Positions 1-8,779 of a stretch of DNA of 34,405 nt are shown piece by piece. The DNA is taken from positions 1-34,405 of the forward strand of contig JARBJD010000552.1 of the NCBI GenBank assembly GCA_033064195.1, in the 5' to 3' direction. The notes under the pieces are model-generated. The model was not told the origin of the DNA and made no database searches. It saw nothing but the letters and a program-made list of their open reading frames with translations. The DNA comes from Blattamonas nauphoetae. Lineage: Eukaryota > Preaxostyla > Oxymonadida. The position numbers and the translations under genes were made by a program. How positions within the stretch are numbered: position 1 is the stretch's first letter; every line of letters begins with the position of its first letter.

Positions 1-2
1 AT

Positions 3-260
3 GCTCAGGTTGGAGCTCCATTTCTGAACCTAATTCCCTTTGTTGGACCACTGATTTCAAAGGTAGCGCAGACAGGAATTGAAATGATACCAGACGTGAA
101 ATCGGATCAGCAAATCCACGCAGAAAAGATGGCACAATATGAGCAAGCAATGAATGAAGGAAACACTGCAGTTGTGAACAAGCTCAGAGGTGAAATACTG
201 AGACTGGAAGAAAAGCTGAAGCCGAAGGTTAAGGTGAAGAAACTAAAAAAGAAAAAGTAA
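3..260 (+). CDS. Minor virion protein, partial at window edge (copy 1)
   Basis: This is an open frame of 85 residues cut by the window start, not a full gene. The visible N-terminal part is hydrophobic (AQVGAPFLNLIPFVGPLIS), followed by a charged, probably helical region and a very basic lysine-rich tail. A hydrophobic segment plus basic tail recalls minor capsid proteins of the adenovirus pVI type, but that is inference from composition and position only. It lies immediately upstream of the first major-capsid-like gene, and a related minus-strand gene occupies the equivalent place in copy 2 (15324-15624), which shows that the real start reads MAPGWLSKL and follows a T-rich promoter box. Confidence 0.6.
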   Translation, partial: AQVGAPFLNLIPFVGPLISKVAQTGIEMIPDVKSDQQIHAEKMAQYEQAMNEGNTAVVNKLRGEILRLEEKLKPKVKVKKLKKKK

Positions 261-281
261 CTAGAGTTCAAGCATAAATGT

Positions 282-304
282 AATTTTTTATTTTTGATAA
301 AATG
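282..304 (+). promoter_or_regulatory. T-rich start box of the first capsid gene
   Basis: The box AATTTTTTATTTTT ends seven bases before the start codon and is followed by GATAAAATG. The same box precedes nearly every element gene, so it probably sets transcription start with a very short leader. The role is inferred from recurrence. Confidence 0.55.
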
Positions 305-2161
305 AACTCGCATATAACACATCTGACAAACAAAAGAACAGGAGCATCATCATTGACTGGAAATACCACAGGAAGGATAGAATACACGAGAGATGACATG
401 GGTCAAATACAACAACAACTAATGTCCGAACATCACATCAATTACCTCATGAATGATGGAGCTCACAGTACTTCGATTCAGGAATTGAAACCATCAGAGA
501 ATGCACGCTTCTACACGGGACAAGAGATAATCATTCCACTGACTGGTAATCAAGACATTTGTCAAATTGATGATTCATTCATTACGTTCACAATGACTGC
601 GACATTGAAACTCAATAATTGGCAAACTACAGCTGGTAAAATCGGATCGTACATGAATGAGAGGATATTCATCTTCGTTGGACTCAAGCATTCAGCATCA
701 ATCTTTCGTGACCTTACTGTTCTTCACAACAATCAGAGAATCATCAGCACAACAAACAATGATGTATCAATGGAATCTCACATCTACAATATGATCAAAC
801 CGAAGAGTCAATTGGAGAATCGAAAACATTGTCACACACCTTGGCAGAATGCATGGAATCATGATGAATCTGTTGCTGGTGTGTATATTCCATTATCGGA
901 TTTCACAACGACGTCTGGAACAGGAGTGTTTCAAGACACTATTGATATACCAATTCGTGTGTCAATCAATCTGGAAGATCTTCTCATTTTCTCAGGAATG
1001 ACTGACTATCCAAAATGTCTCTTTGGCGATTTGAAATTGAGTGTGCACATGAATGAAGATGCGTTTGTTTGTTGTTCTGTAAATCCTGAACTCACTTTGA
1101 AAGATACACTATCATCACTCGTAACTGGAACAGCAGCAGCACCAACTATTAAAGCAGCAATTCTCAATTGTATTCAACATCGTCCATATTTCCTAACCAA
1201 TCTTGTCACCTCATGCACAAAGAACTTCGTTCAAATTGGTCAATCATTTCTGCAACCATCAGTTACAAAAGACATTGTTTGTTCAACAGCCAATGCCGTG
1301 ACAACAGAACCAGAATTTGTGGATCAGTACATCTCATTAAACGTCACAAACTATCGGATTGATGATGTGTATTGCATGAGTGTTGGATACAAAATGAAGG
1401 AAATTGCGAAAGAGAATCTGAAGCAGATGTATCAGAATCGTCCCGGAACGATACCAGCAGAAAAGATTTCATTCTATCCATTTCAGAAGACACCAACGGC
1501 AACAGGTATTGATTGTACTCAGCAAATGGTTGTTGTGAATGCTAAGGATATCATGCTCCTCTTTCGTCACTACGATAATGAAGTCACTTGCTTCCACAAT
1601 CCAATGCAGAAGAACATCCAAGTGACTTTACAAAACAGGTATTATCCAGAACAACCAACGACAACTATTGGAGCTCGCTTCTATCAGTTCGCATTATCGA
1701 CTCTCAATCTCGATTCGTACCTTGCTGTTCCTGATGATTTGGAGCGATCACTGACGGATTCTCTCGTTGAAGAGAAACTCACTGGTGACGGAACATATCC
1801 CAATGAAACAATGACAAGAGTTCGTCCAGTTCATGACAACACTGACTTCCTTCTGTGCTTTCCTACTCAAAGAAGTGGATGTCCAACAAACTGTGATGAT
1901 TCTATCAGTTCAAAAGGAAATACTGCTGTCACTTTGAGATCACATCCAATCTATCAAGGCAATATTGACACATACTATAATGTTTACAACCCTAGTGAAA
2001 GTGGTGGTGATATGACAACATTTACACATCCTCCAGCACCGATTCTAGCAACAACTGCTACCACGTGGTGGGTATTACGATATAGCAATGGTGAACCAAA
2101 AGTTGAGTACTATCCTAATCACACATTGAAAGCATTGCACAAAGATTTGGGAATCATGTAG
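302..2161 (+). CDS. Major-capsid-like protein, paralogue A (copy 1)
   Basis: This intact 619-residue frame has the length expected of the double jelly-roll major capsid protein of Polintons. I see no short diagnostic motif; the call rests on size, position beside other virion genes, and clear homology to the next gene. Shared landmarks include an N-terminal strand-rich region, a segment with IRD or FRD followed by KHC and a tryptophan near residues 130 to 190, and a C-terminal proline-rich PAPILA / PPPILA block followed by WW or YW and a YxxxxxL tail. Such proteins assemble the icosahedral shell. The start follows the T-rich box directly. The second copy of the gene lies at 13421-15281. Confidence 0.75.
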   Translation: MNSHITHLTNKRTGASSLTGNTTGRIEYTRDDMGQIQQQLMSEHHINYLMNDGAHSTSIQELKPSENARFYTGQEIIIPLTGNQDICQIDDSFITFTMTATLKLNNWQTTAGKIGSYMNERIFIFVGLKHSASIFRDLTVLHNNQRIISTTNNDVSMESHIYNMIKPKSQLENRKHCHTPWQNAWNHDESVAGVYIPLSDFTTTSGTGVFQDTIDIPIRVSINLEDLLIFSGMTDYPKCLFGDLKLSVHMNEDAFVCCSVNPELTLKDTLSSLVTGTAAAPTIKAAILNCIQHRPYFLTNLVTSCTKNFVQIGQSFLQPSVTKDIVCSTANAVTTEPEFVDQYISLNVTNYRIDDVYCMSVGYKMKEIAKENLKQMYQNRPGTIPAEKISFYPFQKTPTATGIDCTQQMVVVNAKDIMLLFRHYDNEVTCFHNPMQKNIQVTLQNRYYPEQPTTTIGARFYQFALSTLNLDSYLAVPDDLERSLTDSLVEEKLTGDGTYPNETMTRVRPVHDNTDFLLCFPTQRSGCPTNCDDSISSKGNTAVTLRSHPIYQGNIDTYYNVYNPSESGGDMTTFTHPPAPILATTATTWWVLRYSNGEPKVEYYPNHTLKALHKDLGIM

Positions 2162-2163
2162 AG

Positions 2164-2197
2164 ACTCTCATCGGGAGTTCGAAGCCTCTGGCGAGAC
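2164..2197 (-). repeat. TTCGAA double-hairpin mini-element, copy a
   Basis: The 34-bp unit, read on the minus strand, starts GTCTCGCC, has TTCGAA in the centre and ends GAGAGT. The first arm pairs GTCTC with GAGGC and the second CTC with GAG. It begins three bases after the upstream stop codon. In the matching intergenic site of copy 2 (near 13410) only the outer ACTCTC remains, so this unit differs between two otherwise similar sequences. Confidence 0.7.
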
Positions 2198-2225
2198 AAA
2201 ACAGTAAAAGAAATTGTTGATATTG

Positions 2226-2248
2226 TATTTTTTATTTTTCTATAAATG
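2226..2248 (+). promoter_or_regulatory. T-rich box and TAAATG start of the second capsid gene
   Basis: TATTTTTTATTTTTC is followed by TATAAATG, so the last four bases of the box region overlap the start codon. The TAAATG form resembles poxvirus late promoters; that is a likeness only. Confidence 0.55.
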
Positions 2249-2914
2249 AGAAGTATCAGATCAAATCAATCAAAACCAACATCGACATTAATTGAACAAA
2301 TTGAAGTGCAATCATATCTGCCAAAACAGTGGGATTCAGAACCACACATTTATTCCATCCAAGAAGTGCATCCAACGAATCCACCTATGCCTTGCAGAAT
2401 CGGAGATGAGATTGAAGTTCCATTGTGTTATGATGGTCATGATGTGACTGAGTTTGCGAAGAGTCATTTACGCATTGATCTCACGATCACTGTTCCAAAT
2501 TTTCATCAGGTTGGTGACTCGGGAGCTTACGTCGGACTACACGGAATGTTCTTTGGATATAAATCATCTTCAGATGCAATTCGAGACATGAGACTCGTCG
2601 ACAGTCATGGAAACATTATTGACAATTCACTTCAGAACAATCACATTCATGAATCTTTTCTGTTTCACACATTCAAGTCGTACGAAGAGAAAAACAATAT
2701 GAAACATTGCTACAGTCTGTGGGAAAATGTTCAGAGAATGGATCAGTGTGTGTGTGGATTCTATTTTGTCCCAATCAATAGAGGCCAAAAAGAAATCACT
2801 GCGACAATTCCACTCGCTATTCCATTTGTGAATCTCCTTCCACTGAGTACCTTTGACCAATATCCAAATTCCATCTTTGGTAATTTACGTTTGAGATTTC
2901 ATTTGACAACAGAT

Positions 2915-3132
2915 GGGTGTGAATTTTTGAGATCAACAAAGATTTCGAGAAGCCGAATCAGAAAACGAGATGAATCCATCTTGTCAGGCTTTTGTCGAAT
3001 TGCACGACCATGACATCGAATAGTGTTTCCAACAAAGCATTGAGAATGGACAATGTATGTCTCGCCTGTGTGATGAGACGAGATTCGAAGAAGGGTATTC
3101 GAACTTTTTTATGACATAAAAAATACTCACCC
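2915..3132 (+). mobile_element. MITE-like insertion, 218 bp
   Basis: The insert begins GGGTGTGAATTTTT and ends with the near-reverse complement (ATACTCACCC), giving inverted ends of about 20 bp. AGAT flanks it on both sides (2911-2914 and 3133-3136), while the same position in copy 2 has a single AGAT. No gene is seen inside. It is a small non-autonomous DNA transposon; the 4-bp duplication does not settle the superfamily. Confidence 0.75.
3059..3100 (+). repeat. Possible divergent TTCGAA mini-element inside the MITE
   Basis: GTCTC pairs with GAGAC around a longer loop, and ATTCGAAG follows shortly after. The second hairpin is not clear, so this is only a possible distant member of the double-hairpin family. 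Confidence 0.3.
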
Positions 3133-4200
3133 AGATTCACTTGTGTATTGTCCTATTCAAACATCAACTGTCATTCGAAAATCAACCGAAGGTTCCCGTG
3201 AAGTGTTTCCAGATAAAGACTTGACAACCCTTTCGGATCTATCCAACGCATTCTTGATGTCTGAGGGAGACTTTTCTCCCGTAACACAGGAATTTACACA
3301 AATTGGAAATCCAGTTCTGAAAGTTAGCGATAAATACACTTACAAGGCACCTAGCACAGCCGTCGCAGAGATATTGACCAAAGAAGTCACCTGCACTGTT
3401 CTTTCTTCATCAGTTGATAAAGTTTCAACTATTTGTTACGGATATCAAATCACTGATGCAACAAAACAATCCCTCTTCAACATGTATTCAAAGACATTGT
3501 ATGTCTTGAAAGCAGAAAGAATTGACACTCAATCATTTCAATCAAAAGCAACAGCAATGGGAGTGAGATCAAACATCAGTATCAAACTCAACAATCTCAT
3601 GAATCTAATGTGCTTATTCCCCGATAGACCAAATGAGTGTACAGTCTTCAGAAATCCTCATTATGTTGGTCACTTCGAAATGCTAGGAAATAATTATCCC
3701 AATTTCCCAATGTCAACAATATCACCAGAGTTTTATCAAATGATGATGGTGAATGGTGATTTCATTGGTTGTTCCGCAACGGAAGAGTTTGAGAATTCAA
3801 TTTGTTCAACTCGTGTGTTTGACTATAAAGGAAAGGATTACAAGAGAACAAAACCAGTTACTGATGCAACTTGTTTTACTTTCATGGTTCCAACAGATCG
3901 AAGTGAAATCGCTGGTGGTGAAGAAGGTATTTCGACAGCAGAATCAGTCAATATTGTATTCAGAGGAACACCAATCAATCAGGGTGAACTGGATCCATAT
4001 TTCACATCAACTCCAGAAGGTCCTCCTCCACCAATTCTAGCACTACATCAAGCAACATATTGGCTATTCTGGATTGAGAATGGACAACCACGAGTTCGAT
4101 ATGTCATTGATCGTCGACTCCAGGAAGCATATGAAGAAGTGAAGAGAGGTTATTAATGCTTTGCATTTCTAAGATGACGAAGTCATAGTACTAAATTGAA

Positions 4201-4228
4201 TATTTTATTTTTGTAGAAATCACAAATG
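4201..4228 (+). promoter_or_regulatory. T-rich start box of the small virion gene
   Basis: TATTTTATTTTTG stands 13 bases before the start codon. The spacing is longer than at the other genes, but the box is the same type. Confidence 0.45.
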
Positions 4229-4633
4229 GTCAAACGTTATTTCTCAATTCAGAATTCTCACACTGCTCAACTCCCTCCTGATTTTACCAATTCTCGAAAC
4301 CAAAAATATGTTCATTTCCTCGACTGTAAACTCATCCATGTGAAGGAAGAGATTGATGGTTCAACAATAGTGATTTCAAAGGATATTCCACAGCACATCA
4401 CAATCCATGGTGATTGGATTCAGACTGATGCATTCAATGACTCGTTTGTTGCTTTCTGTAATGAACAGATTGCGAAGCGAAAGAAGTGGGAATTAAGCAC
4501 TCGACAATCAATAGTGAAGATCTGGTTCAAAGACAGTTCTGGTGAATCAATTGAGATGGAAACAACCGAGACCATCAATGGAAAAATAATCAATGAGTAC
4601 TATGAATTTCTGGTTGATCTCATGTTGGAGTAA
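4226..4633 (+). CDS. Small virion-type protein, possible single jelly-roll (copy 1)
   Basis: This intact 135-residue protein starts MVKRYFSIQ and is rich in alternating hydrophobic and polar residues, consistent with beta structure. It sits directly downstream of the two capsid-like genes with its own start box and converges on the fibre-like gene 15 bp away. Polintons normally carry a short single jelly-roll penton protein near the major capsid gene, and this is the best positional candidate here, though it is shorter than many pentons and I recognise no motif. Copy 2 keeps an almost identical, whole gene at 11162-11572, so the protein is under constraint or the copies are young. Confidence 0.55.
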   Translation: MVKRYFSIQNSHTAQLPPDFTNSRNQKYVHFLDCKLIHVKEEIDGSTIVISKDIPQHITIHGDWIQTDAFNDSFVAFCNEQIAKRKKWELSTRQSIVKIWFKDSSGESIEMETTETINGKIINEYYEFLVDLMLE

Positions 4634-4648
4634 TAGTCATTGTTTCGA

Positions 4649-5491
4649 TCAGTGAATTATATTTTTTTTTAGTTCATTTATGAGTGTCTGTTGTTGTCCG
4701 ACGATAGAGGATAATTCCTGAATGGCTTTCACACAAAAGCATGAGAGTTCTGCGTAATCAACTTGAAGACAATCTGGATTGGAATCATTCACGACTTCAG
4801 GGAATATTTCTTGGATCTGTTGTGCAATCACACCAATGTGTTTCTTCTCTCTTTCCTTCTTCAAGCATTCACATTTCTCTTTGCAGTTCTTCAAGTGTTC
4901 TTCATCAGTTTCGTTCTCGATTTGTTTTGTCACCTTGTTGATCTTCGAGTCGAATGTGTTGAATTGGTACTGCACAATTTCCACTTTATTCAATTGTTCA
5001 AGAACATCGGGATATGGTTCAATATTTCTTTTCACTCTTCTGTCTGACAGTTGAGAAAAACTTCCTGTTGTGGATACTGAAAACACTCCTGAACCAGTGT
5101 CCTCATCGTAGTAATACAAAGCTGGTGAATCACACGGTGACCACATGATAATTCCATCACCATTGAACTGAATTCCTGATGTTTCTGAAATCGATTGTGA
5201 AATTGAAATGCCAGACTTAAATGTTGATGCCGGATATGTTCCAGGATACTTCGGAAGTGATCCTTCTGAGATGTTCCACTTTGCTCCATTCACATTAATC
5301 AATCCTCCGATTGTTGGTGTCGTGATTGATCCATTTGTGCTCACCACTTTTTGGATTGAAGATATCGCTGTCTTCTGTCCTTCTGTTGTCTTCTGAAGTG
5401 AGTCAATCACTGCTGCATTCTCGTTGGTTGTTGACAGAGTATGATCAATCATTTTCTCAATCATTTGTGAATTGTATTTTTGTCGATTCAT
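4649..5491 (-). CDS. Fibre-like protein with C-terminal S74 intramolecular chaperone domain (copy 1)
   Basis: The protein has 280 residues from the start MNRQKYNSQ, which I prefer because copy 2 starts there too. Residues 1 to 50 look like a coiled coil. The middle part is glycine- and serine-rich and reads like a short beta fibre. From about residue 148 comes LSDRRVKRNI, the signature of the endosialidase-type S74 chaperone, in which the serine is the self-cleavage site in known family members. GVIAQQIQEIFPEVV and VDYAEL follow as in that family. Known S74 domains trimerise phage tail spikes and fibres and are then released, so this is probably a host-attachment fibre. The frame looks whole. 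The start box ATTTTTTATTTTC lies at 5511-5523. Confidence 0.8.
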   Translation of the reverse strand: MNRQKYNSQMIEKMIDHTLSTTNENAAVIDSLQKTTEGQKTAISSIQKVVSTNGSITTPTIGGLINVNGAKWNISEGSLPKYPGTYPASTFKSGISISQSISETSGIQFNGDGIIMWSPCDSPALYYYDEDTGSGVFSVSTTGSFSQLSDRRVKRNIEPYPDVLEQLNKVEIVQYQFNTFDSKINKVTKQIENETDEEHLKNCKEKCECLKKEREKKHIGVIAQQIQEIFPEVVNDSNPDCLQVDYAELSCFCVKAIQELSSIVGQQQTLINELKKNIIH

Positions 5492-5510
5492 TTTTGTTTG
5501 CTCTTTCATT

Positions 5511-5523
5511 GAAAATAAAAAAT
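5511..5523 (-). promoter_or_regulatory. T-rich start box of the fibre-like gene
   Basis: On the minus strand the box reads ATTTTTTATTTTC, about 20 bases before the preferred start codon. It lies just inside the terminal repeat boundary. Confidence 0.5.
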
Positions 5524-5528
5524 GACAT

Positions 5529-5669
5529 TCCCTCATGAACATACGTCACCGGCACATTATTTCTGACATACTCAGAGACCAGCGAACAGTTCTCTTCTCT
5601 CATTGATTCAATTAATGCTTGTTCCGAACATACTCGACGTCTTTCCTTGTACATTTCAGTTGGATTCAT
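5529..5669 (-). pseudogene. Gene start cut by the terminal-repeat boundary
   Basis: These are the first 46 or so codons (MNPTEMYKERRR onward) of the small repeat-module gene that is complete at 26693-27043. Here the terminal repeat ends inside it, and unrelated fibre-gene sequence follows. This is expected of a terminal repeat whose inner edge lies in a gene. Confidence 0.7.
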
Positions 5670-6770
5670 TTAATACAAATTAAAAAAGTCAAAATTAGAT
5701 TTTCTTTCGTTGTTTTCTCAGTTTTGGATTTTTCACTGGAATCGAGGATCAATGGGTTCGATCACTCATTTCTCACAAGTGATAGTTTCGTTCTGATTCT
5801 GTGCGTTTTAGATTCTCCTGAACTCCAGGATCATCGTGGTATGCTCCGTTTTTTGGATTTTCCGAACTTTTGCAGAGATATTTGAGGTTTCACAACCGGG
5901 TCCAGATCTCGGTACAAGTATGCATTCTTCACCATATCGACATCATTTTTATCTTGTTTCAGCTCTGTTTTCACTAGTTTCAACCGAATTGTCACTTCAT
6001 TTTCACTCGTTTTGTTTTCATTTTCATGACCACTTCCGTCTTCGTTTTCTCGTTGTTTCCTGTTTTTAACCACTTCATTCATACTCAGTTCGCTCAAACT
6101 TTTTCTCAATTGAATTGCACTACTTTCCGTTAAGTGAAGATTCCGGACTTTTACCGAGATCTCACTTTCAACGGCTCACTTCAGTTCTCGGAATTTTTCC
6201 GTAATCTTCATCATATCACGTACATTTTTGAATCATTTTCGTTGTTTTTAAGAGAGAAAAACCGGAACGCAGACCTAATTTTCACTATTGGTGTCACATT
6301 TCACGTCATTTTCACGTTCGTCAATTTCCCTCTCAGTTTCATACTTGCCCGTTTCATTCATGCTTGTTTCGCTTTCATTTACTCTGTTTTTGTGAAAAAG
6401 TTGATGAAAAGTTGACTAAAATGATGTGCTAGTGAAGTGAGAACGGCCCACAAAATGGAAGTGAATTGAGCAAAATGAAGAGGAATGATGAACAGATCAT
6501 ATGTGAAATGGGGAGAGAAAGTGATGAAATGAAAGGGACTACAGTCGGTTTTGAAGTGACAAAAACGGTCAAAAGTTGAGAAGTGAAAACATGAAAAAGT
6601 GACTTTATGAGAGAACTATCCGACAAAATCTCCTCAAAATTCAGGCACACCTTACTCATACCGCGAGAAAGAAGGATTTGCAGTGAAAGTCGGATCAAAA
6701 AATCTATAGTGTCAAAATGTTGGTGCAAGAGTGTCGTCAGAGGTGTGATCGAAGAACCGACAAAATGAAA

Positions 6771-7007
6771 CTAAGGAAATGCACTATACGTCTCGCGTCG
6801 ACTTATGTTCGTTAAAATGATGCAATAACGGAGTAAATGAAGTGAAAGTAGTGAAATGTGAAAATTCATAAAAAAGTGTCCGAATGTAGAGGTGTCAAAA
6901 GTTTTCAGAGATGAATGACACAAAAAGACGCCAACTAGCGTTTTCACACCCAAAAACACCATAAGACGACGAAAAGTGATCAAAAGGACATAGTCCCGAA
7001 CGTCCAT
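6771..7007 (-). CDS. Doubtful 78-residue frame in the terminal repeat
   Basis: A 78-residue frame (MDVRDYVLL) with two hydrophobic stretches is kept in both terminal repeats (28144-28380) with almost no change. The DNA around it is equally conserved, so conservation does not prove coding. There is T-rich sequence upstream but not the standard start box. I regard it as possible only. Confidence 0.2.
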   Translation of the reverse strand: MDVRDYVLLITFRRLMVFLGVKTLVGVFLCHSSLKTFDTSTFGHFFMNFHISLLSLHLLRYCIILTNISRRETYSAFP

Positions 7008-7379
7008 ACCTTTTCTAAAAAAATCTCAAAAAACGCGAAAAAACCTCAATGGGTCGGATCAAACCAAAAATCTCAGAAGTGTTTTTTATCGAAAATCCTA
7101 CCTTTCAAAATGATTTCCGTCACAATCAAACGTGTTTGAACACAATTTGAGCCATAAAGCAGTTCATAGTAGCAAAATCGGAACATCGACTTTTTTGGTC
7201 ACTTTTTCGACCTAAGTTCAGTACGTAACTCCACGAATTCCCAACCGATTTTCATCGGGATTGTTTTGATCGATGACCGACAGTGTCCGCGAGATTTTAG
7301 AATTTTTTGCAGAATTTTTCGAAATGGTTATCATGTTGGATTTCAGTGATTTGTGGTCAAAAATAGATTTTCAGTGTTT

Positions 7380-7982
7380 TCATGACCTTTCGTGGTACTT
7401 TCTCAAGTGAGGACGGTCTCCAAAATACAACCAATTGTCCAAGCGAACGTAATACTCATTCTTTGTTCGTAAATCGCGATATTTGAATGGCTCAAGTACC
7501 TTTGTGTATGTTCCAATGAGTTCACAATTCTCTTTTTTCAATTCATTTTCAACAAACGATTGTGTGTATCGTTTTCGTTTGTTCTGATGAGTTCTGAATC
7601 CTTTCATCCATTTTGATGGGATTACTATCCATTCAATTCCTTCATGTCGATATGTTACTGGAGTACTTGAATGAGTGTATTCAGAAATGAGTTCACAATT
7701 CTCATTTTTCATTGATTCAATAAGCTTCTCTTTTGTACAACGATTTGCTGGTCGAAGATATTTCTGGCGATTCAGATGTGGTCTGTATCCTTTGACGAAA
7801 CTATTGACGTACACTTGATAAGTTTCATCTGGTTTCTCTTCGAGATAGTATTCGAAAGTGCTTCCTGTGAGATATGTTGTTCCTTGTCGATTGAGAGTTG
7901 GAGGTGATTTCATTTTCAAATCTTCTTTGTCCAAAATTTCCAGTAGTTGTGTTGGTGTCAAGACGCTGCTCATTTTATACAA
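7380..7982 (-). CDS. 200-residue three-module protein in the terminal repeat (copy 1)
   Basis: The protein has three related modules of about 60 residues, roughly at 10-75, 76-135 and 136-200. Each ends in a pattern like W or F, then xxGxRPH or GFRTH. The second and third also carry ENCELI followed by Y, a conserved proline, and an aromatic residue before an E-Y/W-x-V strand. The layout resembles a variant of the repeated modules in large DNA viruses and phages that read like LLSEY...GHEW...F..G.RCP, without their zinc-binding cysteines; that comparison is from memory. I cannot assign a function, but nucleic-acid binding is a reasonable guess. The translation is identical to the frame at 28752-29354. 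Confidence 0.6.
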   Translation of the reverse strand: MYKMSSVLTPTQLLEILDKEDLKMKSPPTLNRQGTTYLTGSTFEYYLEEKPDETYQVYVNSFVKGYRPHLNRQKYLRPANRCTKEKLIESMKNENCELISEYTHSSTPVTYRHEGIEWIVIPSKWMKGFRTHQNKRKRYTQSFVENELKKENCELIGTYTKVLEPFKYRDLRTKNEYYVRLDNWLYFGDRPHLRKYHERS

Positions 7983-8330
7983 ATTAAAAAATTGAATAAA
8001 AAAAGAAATCGACGTTGTTTTCTAAAAGTACTCAAAATTTGCTTCAAAAAAGACACTTTTCAAGAGGTCCGTTTTTCGCCTTTATTTTTGAATTTACGGC
8101 CAAATATTGACTACTCTGAAATGTCAATATTTTCAGTAGTAAGTGAGATGGAAATTAGAATGAGTCATATTAAAAAAAATCAATTGGCTTTGAGATTCAA
8201 AATGATTTCTCGTTCCAATTCTCCTAGGAGTATCACCTATGCCAGTTTGGTTCCCATTTCGCTTATACCACTACTCTGGCCAAGGGTCTAGACCATGCCA
8301 AAGGGCAGTGATATGTGAAATTAAATGCTT

Positions 8331-8408
8331 CCGCCAGGAATTGAACTTGGGACCTTCAGCTTAGTAGTCGTAGTGCGTGCACTCACTACTACCACTAAAC
8401 TATCCGGT
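8331..8408 (-). other. tRNA-like sequence (possible SINE head or tRNA relic)
   Basis: On the minus strand TAGTTTAGTGGTAG matches a polymerase III A box, and GTTCAATTCC matches a B box about 50 bases later with a T-arm-like surround. The acceptor ends do not pair and the anticodon arm is irregular, so it is not a normal tRNA gene. Confidence 0.4.
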
Positions 8409-8453
8409 CTTGAAAATATCCCGAAAAATCAGAAGCCTTGTACCCGAAAAAGT

Positions 8454-8490
8454 ACTCTCACCCGTGAGGGTTCGAAGCCTCTGGCGAGAC
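8454..8490 (-). repeat. TTCGAA double-hairpin mini-element, copy b
   Basis: This 37-bp unit pairs CTCAC with GTGAG in one arm and GTCTC with GAGGC in the other, around GTTCGAAG. It lies between the tRNA-like sequence and the tandem repeat. Confidence 0.7.
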
Positions 8491-8757
8491 TATATAGCAG
8501 ATTTAAAATTTGAAAACTTTGTCAATAAATTCAATATATAGTAAAAATGCTCCCGTGAAAAAGTCGTGCTTTTTAACGAGGGTAAAAAAGTGACCAAAAA
8601 TCAATATATAGTAGATTTGAAAATTTGAAAATGTGACGAAAAAATCAATATATAGTAAAAGTCGCTCCCGTGAAAAAGTCGTGCTTTTTAACGAGGGTAG
8701 AAAGGTGGACAAAAAAAGGAATATATAGCAGATCTGAAAATTCGAGGTACAAGGCAT
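8491..8757. repeat. Tandem repeat of about 115 bp, 2.3 units
   Basis: Units begin at TATATAGCAGATTT (8491), TATATAGTAGATTT (8605) and TATATAGCAGATC (8722). The unit contains GTGAAAAAG, then TCGTG, then CTTTTTAAC, a clear hairpin whose ends extend through CCCG and CGAGGG. No coding potential is seen. Confidence 0.75.
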
Positions 8758-8779
8758 AGGAAAAATCTGGCATTTCCAG

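Larger units (their letters stand above)
2246..4156 (+). pseudogene. Major-capsid-like protein, paralogue B (copy 1), interrupted
   Basis: This is a diverged paralogue of the preceding capsid-like gene. It shares the IRDMRLVDSHGN-type segment, a KHC motif followed by a tryptophan, and the C-terminal PPPILALHQATYWLFW block matching PAPILATTATTWWVL in paralogue A. Two tandem capsid paralogues suggest a virion with two shell proteins, or one gene specialised for another capsomer; this is inference. The gene is interrupted by a 218-bp MITE-like insertion and is otherwise well kept. The related copy in the second element is at 11615-13366. Confidence 0.7.
1..8275 (+). mobile_element. Polinton/Maverick copy 1, right-hand part
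   Basis: This is the virion-gene end of a Polinton; the rest lies beyond the left edge. In order it holds a minor virion gene, two major-capsid-like genes, a small virion gene, a convergent fibre-like gene and a 2.75-kb terminal repeat. The outer end, read inward, begins AGTAGTGGTATAAGCG, and the same end occurs at 29647 in copy 2. Polintons are known for AG-starting inverted terminal repeats and 6-bp target duplications; the duplication cannot be checked because the other end is missing. The copy is mostly whole within the window, with one capsid gene interrupted by a small transposon. Protein identity to copy 2 is roughly 97 percent by eye, so both are fairly recent fossils. Confidence 0.85.
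5529..8275. repeat. Polinton terminal repeat, fibre-gene end (copy 1)
   Basis: This 2747-bp block is shared with 26903-29647. In copy 1 it adjoins the fibre gene and in copy 2 the polymerase gene, so it must be the element's inverted terminal repeat, present at both ends of an intact element. The inner boundary falls at TCCCTCATGAAC, within a small gene. The block holds the 200-residue gene at 7380-7982 and about 1.7 kb (5670-7379) in which I see no convincing gene apart from a doubtful 78-codon frame. Identity between the two blocks is patchy: very high from 6770 to 7140 and from 7380 to the end, lower elsewhere. Confidence 0.8.

Noticed and set aside
4741-5396. Plus-strand frames opposite the fibre gene
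   Set aside because: They are antisense shadows of the S74 fibre gene; the same shadows recur opposite 10259-11098.
5619-6728. Several 70- to 99-codon frames on both strands within the terminal repeat
   Set aside because: They are not kept at the same length or sequence in the other terminal repeat, have no start box, and lie in low-complexity T-rich or A-rich DNA.
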